A stretch of 10,274 bases of DNA from JBDHUX01 sp039809405 (GCA_039809405.1 JBDHUX010000030.1:1-10274); one strand, 5' to 3'; counted from the stretch's first letter, positions 1-7,301 are shown. The notes: a model not told the origin generated them from the letters alone. Translations and numbers: made by a program.

Positions 1-500
1 TGCCCACAAGGATATCTTTTGGAGTGGTATCAAATGTAGACAGTAGAACTATACTTGATATGAAATGAGCAGAAGATCTACTAGGCAAGTGAGATATGTT
101 GTATCTTGACCCTAGCTCCAAACATCCACTTAGATTGCAATGTCCTTATGTAGATACCAAAGAAATAGAAAAAGTAGTCACAAAATTAAAAGAAAAGTAT
201 ATGAGAGGCCTTGAAGAAGAAGAGATATATGATCAAGAGTTAGTCGCACTCTTGGAGTCAAATATATCTACATGATCAAACTGACACATACTCTTTGATG
301 GTGAAAATGATGGTAGTGATGAAGCACTTATGGAGCAAGCTATAGATCTCATAAGGTCTAGTAGAAAAGCTAGTACTACAGCTATACAAAGGAAACTTAA
401 GATATGATTTGCAAGAGCGGGTAGGATCATGGATATGCTGGAAGAGAGAGGTATAGTATGACCACAAGAGTGATGAAAACCTAGAGATGTGTTGATATAG
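1..500 (+). CDS. ftsK: DNA translocase FtsK, C-terminal part (5' end outside window)
   Basis: FtsK is a hexameric ATP-driven DNA pump at the division septum that moves and aligns chromosome ends. Reading from base 3 with TGA as glycine gives 165 codons ending in TAG at 498-500. The first ~45 residues match the end of the RecA-like motor domain, including PTRISFGVVSNVDSRTILD and the GAEDLLGKGDMLYLDP segment; both glycines of AEDLLGKGDM context are partly TGA-coded. A variable linker follows. The last ~60 residues form the gamma winged-helix domain that reads the orienting DNA sequences (ALMEQAIDLI, then FARAGRIMDMLEERGIVGP), and the protein ends as family members do, with KPRDVLI. A hairpin terminator follows 45 bases later. 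Seven or so TGA codons lie in this fragment, so under the standard code it would look broken. Identification is firm; the N-terminal membrane part is not visible. Confidence 0.95.
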
Positions 501-544
501 AAGAGATATAAATATATGAAGATAATAGGATTTTTATAAAGCAT

Positions 545-575
545 AAAGCCACAGGACACTCCCATGGCTTTTTTT
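545..575 (+). terminator. Rho-independent terminator after ftsK
   Basis: A 7-bp stem AAAGCCA (545-551) pairs with TGGCTTT (565-571) around a 13-nt loop and runs into an unbroken T tract (569-575). It lies 45 bases past the ftsK stop codon and ends 2 bases before the 3' end of the opposing tRNA-like gene. It can therefore stop ftsK transcripts before they run antisense into that RNA. Confidence 0.7.
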
Positions 576-576
576 G

Positions 577-772
577 CGACTGCGGTAGGATTCGAACCAA
601 TACAACCCTTGATCGAATGTCAAGTGTTCTCAGATATCTACTGGGTTAACAAGTAAAATTGACCTAGGAATTTCACCTGTAAAGACAATTGTCGATCATA
701 CACGTTCTACAATCTCTTCTTGTCTTCATAACCAATAGTTGATAATCCTCCTCCAATTTGAGCTACACAGTC
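577..772 (-). tRNA. tRNA-like gene with an insertion of about 120 nt in the D-arm region
   Basis: Read on the minus strand, the two ends pair as a 7-bp acceptor stem: GACTGTG (766-772) with CGCAGTC (578-584), then discriminator G at 577 and no encoded CCA. The 5' end continues as TA-GCTC-AAATTGG, a normal start of a D arm. The 3' end has the T loop TTCGAAT (590-596). A 5-bp anticodon-like stem CTTGA/TCAAG (608-612 and 620-624) encloses a 7-nt loop CATTCGA. In register its anticodon would be TTC (Glu), but position 33 is A instead of U. The T stem pairs only if two U residues bulge. Between the D-arm start and the anticodon-like hairpin lie about 120 extra bases, an insertion, intron or extended arm of unknown type. 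It could be an intron-bearing tRNA, a degenerate tRNA, or a separate tRNA-like RNA. The ends are well supported; identity and function are not. Confidence 0.5.
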
Positions 773-1179
773 ATTTTTTTATAATATAAGATCATAAAAT
801 AATCTTATGTCACTAGTATAAAAATCTTTTTTATAAAATCAAGAGATTTTTTGATAAAATTATTTGGTTATGGTTTTATGTCATATCCTGCTTCTTACGA
901 TTTTAAATCGTGCAACTGAATTTATAGTAAATGTTCTCTATACTAAATACCGCATTAGTTAGTTCAAATTATGAAAAAAAAGAAAAATATTAAGTAAATG
1001 ATGTGTAATTTTATATTTAATTATAAGCTATGGGCTATAAGACTAATATCATAATAATATTTCTCGTAGATATTGCAATAACATACTTAAAATATAATTG
1101 ACAAAAAAATAATCCAATCTATCAAGTAAACAAATCAGATTATTTTTTATTTTATACCACACACTTCATAAATATCAAA
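773..1179. other. Gene-free stretch with promoter-like and hairpin sequences
   Basis: I see no convincing gene on either strand with TGA as glycine; the longest frames give only unrecognisable peptides of about 30 residues. Near the tRNA-like gene, an inverted repeat ATAAGAT/ATCTTAT (786-792 and 802-808, 9-nt loop) sits beside minus-strand -10-like sequence (TATATT, 783-788) and a poor -35 (GTGACA, 808-813). A second hairpin, AAAAATCT/AGATTTTT (820-827 and 844-851), and the palindrome ACGATTTTAAATCGT (897-911) lie further right. The far end holds the terminator-like repeat listed separately. Confidence 0.5.
1103..1148 (-). terminator. AT-rich terminator-like inverted repeat after the Kazal-SLH gene
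   Basis: AAAAAATAATC (1104-1114) is the exact reverse complement of GATTATTTTTT (1138-1148), with a 23-nt loop. On the minus strand it lies about 30 bases past the stop of the Kazal-SLH gene and ends in a T run (1103-1109), as an intrinsic terminator would. The stem is almost all A-T and the loop is long, so the call is tentative. The repeat is symmetric and could act on either strand. Confidence 0.4.
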
Positions 1180-2157
1180 TTACGGTTGGAAGTATATAGG
1201 CTTGATTTTAATTGGATTAAGTTTCCCTCATGATAACAGACTTTTCTCTATCTGTTTCCATGTGAAGTTATCAATTTTTATACATTTTAGTAGATTGGTG
1301 TCTTTACAGTCATTATTGTCAGTATTTCAAGATGGTATAGTTACTTTGGATCGATCTATCTTATCAAAAAGATCAAGTGGTATATTTAATCCACTACCAA
1401 ATCATCATGTGCTTCAAGTAGTAATATTACCATTACCAAGGTCTATAGTATGATACCTTTTGTTCATACTATACATCCATCTAAGTAGGTCTCATCTAGT
1501 AATCTTTCATTCTAAATTATCCAATTGATTTTCAGATATATATCACATTTCTATAGCTTTTTCTATGTAACTTTTGTACCAAGGAGATTTTGATTCATCA
1601 AATTTGCCATGTATTACTCTCAGAAGGACAGCCAAAGCTTGTCATCTAGTAAGATCTGCATGTGGATAGAATCTTAGTTTCCCACCACCATCATCTCACA
1701 TAAATATACCCTGTTCACAAGCAACTCTTATAGCATCTACAAGAGTAGATTCAAAATCTAGATTATCTACAAAAGCACATTTATGATTTTTAATTACATC
1801 AAATACATCTTCTCAAATCATACTTTTTGCAAAGTTTACTATCATCTTACTAGCTTGTTGTCTTCTAACCAAATCATCAAATAAAAAGTCTTTTGCATTG
1901 TCAAAAGAAGTGATGCCTTTTGTGTGTGCTCGTGCAACCAATTCGTCGTGCGTGAGATCAGACTGATCATCGCAACTTCATCATACGTAGCTTACTCACG
2001 CAGCATTGGCCATACATGCATTACCATAAGTAACCATATTGGAACCGCATACTGGAGCATACTCAAGAGTACATATAGCATCAGGCGGAGTCAGAGCGTA
2101 TGCAGACACTCAACCCACAGCAACCAAGCTAAAGATTCATAATAATAATTTTTTCAT
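1180..2157 (-). CDS. Secreted Kazal-type protease inhibitor with SLH-like repeats
   Basis: The product has 325 residues. A signal peptide covers about residues 1-21 (MKKLLLGIFSLVAVGG, then Ala-Tyr-Ala). A Kazal serine-protease-inhibitor domain follows at 29-62, with cysteines 29, 37, 48 and 62 and the core PVCG(35-38), TYGN(43-46), AGV(53-55). The family's first and fifth cysteines are missing, so two of the three classical disulfides can form. Residues 69-235 form SLH-like repeats, the type that binds cell-wall polymer or S-layer. Visible parts are RRQQASKMIVNFAK at 98-111, FVD at 129-131 with LVDAIRVACEQGIFMG (139-154), FYPHADLTRGQA at 163-174, and ITRGDLLRWMY at 219-229. The tail (236-325) is Gly/Asn-rich, then unique, with one cysteine pair (284, 292). 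The role is inferred: a surface-held protein that blocks serine proteases. The neighbouring upstream gene is a paralogue in the SLH-like part. At least 14 TGA codons read as glycine. Confidence 0.88.
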
Positions 2158-2170
2158 AATGGTTTTTTTT

Positions 2171-2200
2171 ATTATAAAGTAAATAAACCAACATTGTATA
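2171..2200 (-). promoter_or_regulatory. Probable promoter of the Kazal-SLH gene
   Basis: On the minus strand a perfect -10 hexamer TATAAT (2171-2176) lies 13 bases before the ATG at 2157. TATACA (2195-2200) is a weak -35 with an 18-base spacer. If used, the transcript would have a leader of only about 7 bases, which fits the lack of any Shine-Dalgarno sequence. It suggests the gene can be transcribed separately from its upstream paralogue. Confidence 0.4.
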
Positions 2201-2257
2201 TTTGTTACATAGGTGATAATATATATTTGAATATAGTCAGGTTATATCTATATCTAT

Positions 2258-3442
2258 CTAATATCTATAAATATTGTAGTATTTGTTTACCTCATACATC
2301 CATTCTACTATCTCTCATCTGGTAATATGTTTTTCAAAGTCGATATCCCAATTTATATCTGGAGCAACTATTTTTATATTATCAAGATAGTTTTTGTACC
2401 GAGGTATGATATTTTCATCAAGTTTACCGTGCAATACTCTCATCATCACAGTTATAGCCTGTCATCTTGTAAGAGTGTCATAGGGATAAAAGAAATCGCC
2501 ACTAGCATTGCTATAAGCTCAGACAAAGATATTTTGTTCACATGCTTTCTGAATGTATCATACCAAACTATAATGGAACAATGCTTCATCTACAAATTTA
2601 CAGTTATAATTTTTGACACTATTAAAAACTTCCTCAGTCATAAGTCCTTTGGCAAAATTTACCATCATCTTGCTTGCTTGTTGCCTGGAAATAAAATCAT
2701 CTGGCATGAATCACTCTATGGTATCAAAAGAGGTGATACCTTCTGCGTGTGCCCACTCGATTTTATCTAGTAAAGTTGGATTGTTTAATCAAGTATCTCA
2801 TGTATTTATGAGTTCATCAGTATAACAAACTCATTCAGTTATGTTGGTAGCTCAGTTTTTTTCTGCTTCACATATATTTGTAAATGATTGTAATTGAGGG
2901 TAACATGGTGCTTTGATACACATAACTGCCACCTCTCCGCATACAGGACGATATATATTATCACATACTTTACTGTTATCTCTATTGTCACCTGTTATGA
3001 TGCGCTGTGGAAATGTATTTATTATATAGTTATTCGCATCTTCAATAGATCAAAATTGCTTATTTGGATACGTGTTTTCTACTCTGTAAGTTCCATCATT
3101 AGATTTCATACCGTACATAAGTCGTATATTTCATTTTTTTAAAATACTAGTGTCATATCAGCACGAAGCACTATTGTAAGAAGTTTTTATGGCTATATCT
3201 TTTCATGGCATAGATCATTTTAATAATCTATTAACTTCAAGTCGTACAAGATGCTCCCCATCTTGTGTGTATATATCTTTTATTGTTCAAACAAATACAA
3301 CATCAGCACTACCGTAGCGAATTATAGGATCTGTAGATCGTCCCTCAGGAGGCGTACATCAATAAGCATTTTTTGCGTTATAAGACAAATTTAATATAAC
3401 TAGTAAAAGTAATAATCAAATAATTTTTTTTATTAATTGCAT
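2258..3442 (-). CDS. Secreted NTR/TIMP-like plus Kazal-like protein with SLH-like repeats
   Basis: The product has 394 residues. A signal peptide spans about residues 1-28 (MQLIKKIIGLLLLLVILN). Residues 29-130 resemble the netrin/TIMP (NTR) fold: a cysteine at the expected mature N terminus (C29, CTPPEG), ADVVFVG at 46-52, LEVNRLLKG at 68-76, SASCG at 91-95, and a GNIRLMYG strand. Residues 160-206 form a Kazal-like domain: C160, RPVCGEV (165-171), an insert with C175 and C180, FTNICEAEKNGA (187-198) and GVC (204-206). Residues 224-389 repeat the SLH-like block of the neighbouring gene, with ISRQQASKMMVNFAK (251-265), TLTRGQAI (323-330) and HITRGEIVEWMY (372-383). Cysteines 281 and 301 match 127 and 147 of the paralogue. 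The role is inferred: a surface protein combining metalloprotease-inhibitor-like and serine-protease-inhibitor-like modules. A second in-frame ATG immediately upstream (3443-3445) is an equally good start. No lipobox is convincing. Confidence 0.85.
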
Positions 3443-3656
3443 CATGTAATTTATAAAGTATATAAAATATAGTTATAACTACTATACTTAAAACATATGA
3501 AGTCATCCAATCATAATGCACAAATTTTATTGTGGTATATATAATTGTATTAGTTTACACAGTAGATGTACTAACTAACATACATATCCATACTCTTTAT
3601 ACTACATCTATGGAAACATTGTGACATTACTCCATTAAAATAAATATGTATTTTTA

Positions 3657-3685
3657 TTGACTTCATGTATAAAATATATAATAAA
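3657..3685 (+). promoter_or_regulatory. Candidate promoter of the 3722 gene
   Basis: TTGACT (3657-3662) is followed after 17 bases by AATAAA (3680-3685), or after 14 bases by TATAAT (3677-3682). The same arrangement, including a shared 14-base AAAATATATAATAA block, occurs before miaB at 4581-4609. The start codon of the next gene lies 36 bases on. The rest of the divergent gap (3446-3656) holds no gene. Near 3445 it contains a 12-base palindrome, TAGTTATAACTA (3470-3481), upstream of the opposite gene. Confidence 0.4.
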
Positions 3686-3721
3686 CGAAAAATATATTAT
3701 TTTATTTTATCTCAAACTTTA

Positions 3722-4537
3722 ATGGACGATAAAAAAAACAAATCAAGCATGTTCCATAGTTTAGATAATACAACTGGCGATAAGTCATGAGCACTGGTTG
3801 ATGAGATAACAACACATTTCTTGGATATAAAAAAACATAAACTATATACGCTGGAGTTAGCATATTATTTGGATAATTTTACAGAGTTGAGTGCCGATAG
3901 AAAAGTAGCTTTAATAAATTATCTATCGTGAGAGGCAAAATATATCGTCATGATCGAAGATATAATCGAAGATATAAAACACCAAGACAACATACATATA
4001 GTATGAGAGGATGAAGTAAGATATTTTAAAGAGGAATTTACAAAAATAGGACAACATACAAATACAGATAGCACCTGAGTCCCTATAATAAATAAACTAG
4101 ATTTATTTCATATAGATATAAATTTTCACAAAGATCATGAGGATGATATAGAGAGAATTCTTACTCTTATTCTATCTTATATAACAAAAAGATCTGATAT
4201 ATTCTATAGTATATGAGATATATATGAAAGTTTAGAAAGAGAAATTAGCAATAAAAATATAAAATATAAAAATATAACATACAGACTTAAAATAGCTATA
4301 GAGTATAGAACTATGAATGTTATGATGATCTGTACCAAAAATATTAAAATAAAAAGTAGCAGCACCACAGAAATTTTATTATCACGCACCTATAATAATA
4401 TATATATTGAGCAATTATTGGATCTTGTAGTCAACATAAGATGATGAGAAGCGATAAATGTCATATTAGAAAATCCAAATAAGAAAATAGATCTAATAGA
4501 TTGACTTGACTACCTTGAGCAAAGAGAAGAATTATAA
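3722..4537 (+). CDS. Hypothetical protein, 271 residues
   Basis: I do not recognise a family. The protein starts MDDKKNKSSMFHSL and ends LDYLEQREEL before TAA. It has no signal peptide and no clear membrane segment, and it is rich in Ile, Lys, Asp and Glu, so it is probably cytoplasmic. The first third looks mostly helical (THFLDIKKHKLYTLELAYYL). A 12-base direct repeat (3953-3964 and 3965-3976) encodes a doubled Ile-Glu-Asp-Ile. Residues 150-190 look helical and charged. Seven or eight TGA codons (for example LSGEAKY, IVGEDE, and NIRGGEA near the end) lie where glycine is plausible, and there is no other stop, which supports a real gene. It is the first gene of a same-strand group with miaB 124 bases downstream. 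That gap has its own promoter-like sequence, so a functional link to MiaB is only a guess. Confidence 0.75.
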
Positions 4538-4580
4538 ATCAATCTTAAGACTGAGCATTGGATTGTAAACTAATTTTAAT

Positions 4581-4609
4581 TTGATATATAGGAAAAAATA
4601 TATAATAAT
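4581..4609 (+). promoter_or_regulatory. Candidate promoter of miaB
   Basis: TTGATA (4581-4586) is followed after 17 bases by AATAAT (4604-4609), or after 14 bases by TATAAT (4601-4606). It shares AAAATATATAATAA with the candidate promoter at 3657-3685. The miaB ATG is 53 bases downstream, with no Shine-Dalgarno sequence before it. Confidence 0.4.
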
Positions 4610-4661
4610 CTGGATATTTTCATGTTAATTATCTCATATGTAATTATCTTACAAATAAATA

Positions 4662-6149
4662 ATGTCATCAGATAAAACAAATACAAGATTTCATATATTG
4701 ATCTATGGTTGTCAAATGAACTATGCCGATAGTGCTAGGATCAAGGCGATTTTAACTCATGCAGGTATGATATATGTAGACAATATAAAAGATGCTGAAC
4801 TGATTATATTTGATACATGTAGCGTAAGACAGAAGTCTGAAGACAAGATATTTTGAAAGATGTTAGAGATATCTGCAAATCAAAAAGTACGGATGACTTG
4901 ATGTATGATACAGCACTATCTCCGCAACAGTAAGATAAAAAAAACAAAAACTGGCTCTATAGCAAAATTGACCCAAGGAAATTTCGTATGAAGTATAAAA
5001 GAGAATAACCCAGTTGCGTTATGATGGTGAGATATCAAAGGAGAATTAAGACATATAGATAGAGATAAAGATATTTTACCGATAAATAATGCATTCAATC
5101 CACTTTGGGCTCGTATGCATGAGCAATTTGCCAATGTGGAGCTATTTTTCCGCATAGATGATACTGGATTTTTGCCTATGTTAGCAAGGCAACTAGGATA
5201 TAGTGTAAGATATGATAACGATCTAAACCATGAATACAGTCAGATAATCCCACATGATAGCAATCAAGTTTTTAGCGAAAACACCAAAACAGCTTATGTT
5301 CCTATATCCACTTGATGTAGTCAATTTTGTGCTTATTGTATAGTCCCCTACTCTAGATGATTAGAAAAAAATCGTCCAGTAGAAGATATAGTAAAAGAAG
5401 TAAGACATCATCTTGGCAATGGTATAGAAGAGATTGTATTACTATGACAGATAGTAAATAAACATCCAGATTTCGTAAAGATCTGCAAAGAAGTATTGGC
5501 TCTTGATGGTTTAAAGTGGCTTAGATACACTAGTCCGTATCCTACATTTTTTAGTAAAGAGTTGCTAGAATTACATGAAAATAATAAAAAAATGTGCCCA
5601 CATATACATATGCCACTACAGTCTTGAAGTGATCAGATATTGAAAAAGATGTTTCGCGGATACACAAAATCAGATTATATTAAATTTGTTGATGATATAA
5701 GATCTTTATCAAGACCTATAAGTATTACTTCTGATATTATAGTATGATTTCCGTGAGAGACAGAAGAGGATTTTGAACAGTCACTTGATCTAGTAAGGTA
5801 TGCAAAATTTGACACTGTTTATATAGGTATATATAGTCCAAGACCAGGGACACTGTGAGCAAAAAAATACAATGACGATATATCAAAAGAAGTTAAAAAA
5901 GATAGACGAGATAGACTAAATGAACTTTTGAAGAAAATATCTCATGACAATAATCAAAATGAAATTTGAGACGTAAAAAAAGTTATGATAAGCAGAAGGT
6001 TGAAAAATAACAAGTATTTTGGATACACAGAAAATATGAAAAATATAATTGTAGAAGGTAACGATAGAGATATAAAAATCTGAGATTTTACAGATATGAA
6101 GATAAGTTGATGAGAGAGTTTCAAACTGTATGGTAAATTGGATAAGTAA
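4662..6149 (+). CDS. miaB: tRNA-2-methylthio-N6-dimethylallyladenosine synthase MiaB
   Basis: MiaB is a radical-SAM enzyme with two 4Fe-4S clusters. It adds a methylthio group to N6-isopentenyl-adenosine 37 of tRNAs reading U-starting codons. The 495-residue product has the N-terminal UPF0004 domain with its three cluster cysteines: C17 (YGCQMNYADS), C53 (FDTCSVRQK) and C81 (TGCMIQ). The radical-SAM motif CSQFCAYC follows at C219, C223 and C226, within VPISTGCSQFCAYCIVPYSR. LLGQIVN matches the MiaB signature (LLGQNVN), which separates it from RimO. LRYTSPYP, HMPLQSGSDQILKKMFRGY and IIVGFPGETEEDF complete the barrel. The last ~65 residues form a TRAM RNA-binding domain ending KLYGKLDK. About 16 glycines are TGA codons, several at invariant positions. 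The third cluster cysteine lies 138 residues before the SAM motif, much farther than in E. coli MiaB (74), so about 60 residues are inserted. The next gene starts 32 bases downstream. Confidence 0.95.
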
Positions 6150-6181
6150 ATTTTATCATTTATTAAACCATCAATCAATAG

Positions 6182-6580
6182 ATGAATGAGGAACTGGATA
6201 ATAAGCGATATAAAACGAACCCAAAGCAAGTACTTTTTGCAGGTCTTGCACATAAGCTAAACATATACCAATACGTAAAAATACACTCTAAAGATAGTAA
6301 AAAATCACTTTCCATTAGATCAGAATTTCTAAATGACTTTATAAATGCAAGACAAGAGTGTTATGATAACATCATAGTAGACTGATGGGAAGCTTTACAT
6401 GAAGCTACAAAATACAGAAGAAAATGAGATTTCAAAAAAGCTGCTATGTATACACTATGCGCTTGGGAGATTGATAGAGAATTAAGTACTTATACGGATA
6501 ACAATATAGATATGATAGCATGATTGATTGAAAGATGTAATTTCAAAAAGGACATATTTAATAATATGAATCGGAATTAA
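6182..6580 (+). CDS. Hypothetical protein with one TPR-like helical hairpin, 132 residues
   Basis: I do not recognise a specific family. The ATG at 6182 lies 32 bases after the miaB stop on the same strand, so the two are probably co-transcribed. TAA is at 6578-6580. The protein is basic at the start (MNEELDNKRYKTNPKQVLFA), then mostly helical. Residues ~68-100 (WEALHEATKYRRKGDFKKAA and following) look like one tetratricopeptide-type hairpin, with the usual Tyr, Gly-Asp and Ala-Ala spacing. This suggests a protein-binding role. It has no signal peptide or membrane segment. Three TGA codons are read as glycine (DGWEAL, RKGDF, IAGLIE); the G-D-F glycine in the hairpin turn fits well. A fragment ending at the first TGA would be 67 residues, but the reading continues smoothly. 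The gene converges on tRNA-Arg 24 bases further on. Confidence 0.75.
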
Positions 6581-6604
6581 ATTTTGTAGGTTATCATAAA
6601 AGAA

Positions 6605-6676
6605 CGGTTCTGCCGGGAATCGAACCCGGATTACAGTCTTCGCAAAACTGTGTCCTATCCATTGAACGACAGAACC
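6605..6676 (-). tRNA. tRNA-Arg, anticodon GCG
   Basis: The minus strand folds into a full cloverleaf: acceptor GGTTCTG/CAGAACC (7 bp, perfect), D stem GTTC/GGAC with loop AATGGATA, anticodon stem CAGTT/GACTG with loop TTGCGAA, a 4-base variable loop, T stem CCGGG/CCCGG with loop TTCGATT, discriminator G73 and no encoded CCA. The anticodon GCG (complement of 6641-6643) reads the arginine codons CGC and, by wobble, CGU. A20 in the D loop agrees with arginine identity. Most bacteria read these codons with ACG, modified to inosine, so GCG is unusual. A possible promoter (TTGTAA, 16 bases, TATATC) lies in the inverted repeat just upstream, so the tRNA may have its own transcript or be processed from the gene upstream. 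Confidence 0.93.
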
Positions 6677-6690
6677 AAGTACAGTCAGAT

Positions 6691-6748
6691 ATACAAAAAA
6701 TACCACCAATTACAATATAAAACTATAACTACCCAGTGGTTTTTGTAT
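6691..6748 (-). terminator. Terminator-like inverted repeat between a hypothetical gene and tRNA-Arg
   Basis: ATACAAAA-AAT-ACCAC (6691-6706) pairs with GTGGTTTTTGTAT (6736-6748). That is 13 base pairs with a 3-base bulge and a loop of about 29 bases. On the minus strand it follows the stop at 6772 and its 3' arm contains a run of six T residues, so it can act as an intrinsic terminator for that gene. The long loop lowers confidence, and it may be bidirectional. Confidence 0.5.
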
Positions 6749-6771
6749 TAGTAATTTTATATTATATTAAC

Positions 6772-7254
6772 TTATTTAAAGTTTTTGATAGGTTTATAGT
6801 GTTTTATTATATTTGAAATTATCTCTTTATTTGTTTTTGAGTTATTGTCTTTGTCATTTAGTATATTGTCAGCAATGAGTCAGAGAGATCAATCATCTTT
6901 AGTTTGGAATATATATGATACGTCATCTATAACAATTTTGTTGTTATAATATCATTGTCTATAGTTATCATCATATATACCAAGATATACAGTATACTTC
7001 TTTCAAGATTGTAGAGTAATATTGCATATCATACCATGATAACCAACTTCAAGTTTTATATCAAAATGATCAATATTGGAAATTTCTTTCATCAACAACT
7101 TTATCGCTTCTGGTATGTCTTCATTTCTTTCTACATTACCAAGTAGATCTGTAAGTCATGTATAAGTATCTGATGGATATTTATTTCAAGTAGTCGAGAC
7201 TATCTCAGTCTGATCTTTTTTAATATCTGGCGTTTGTATGTTCGGAGCTTCCAT
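6772..7254 (-). CDS. Hypothetical protein, 160 residues
   Basis: I do not recognise a family. The ATG at 7254 starts MEAPNIQTPDIKKDQTEIV and TAA is at 6772-6774. The first ~40 residues look disordered and polar. A compact, probably alpha/beta part follows: helix IPEAIKLLMKEISNI, then strands DIKLEVGYHGMICNITLQSG and KKYTVYLGIYDDNYRQGYY, then a C-terminal lysine/asparagine-rich helix ending IKHYKPIKNFK. It has no signal peptide or membrane segment, so it is probably cytoplasmic. About six TGA codons fall at plausible glycines (STTGNKY, QSGKKY, RQGYY, DDGSLGL). The gene stands alone with a near-consensus promoter whose -35 box lies in the end of the upstream glycosyltransferase gene, and with a terminator-like repeat downstream. 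It is probably regulated separately from the glycan genes. Confidence 0.72.
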
Positions 7255-7301
7255 AAATGTAAAATAAATAGTAAATTAAATATTTGAATTAGTGACAGTT
7301 C

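Noticed and set aside
233..565. Open frame of 110 codons on the minus strand, antisense to ftsK
   Set aside because: It is the reverse of a clear FtsK C-terminus, matches no family and has no promoter.
625..690. Resemblance of GTAGATATC...GAACAC and GGTGAAAT to a 16S rRNA segment
   Set aside because: The pieces are short, spaced differently from 16S rRNA and recalled from memory; no continuous alignment is possible.
577..772. tmRNA or group I intron at the tRNA-like locus
   Set aside because: The 5' end has a normal tRNA D-arm start, not the tmRNA pattern, and no tag peptide frame is visible. The insertion is too short for a group I intron and I found no P7-like core.
2243..2271. Hexamer-like TATCTA repeats at the end of the NTR-Kazal gene
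   Set aside because: Short, imperfect and mostly within the coding end; ordinary for AT-rich DNA.
3350..3370. Lipoprotein signal at Cys29 of the NTR-Kazal protein
   Set aside because: The bases before Cys29 encode Asn-Ala-Tyr-Gly, a poor lipobox; ordinary signal cleavage is more likely.
4662..6149. miaB and other genes as pseudogenes full of stop codons
   Set aside because: All the stops are TGA at glycine positions; TAA and TAG never interrupt the frames. Recoding explains this.
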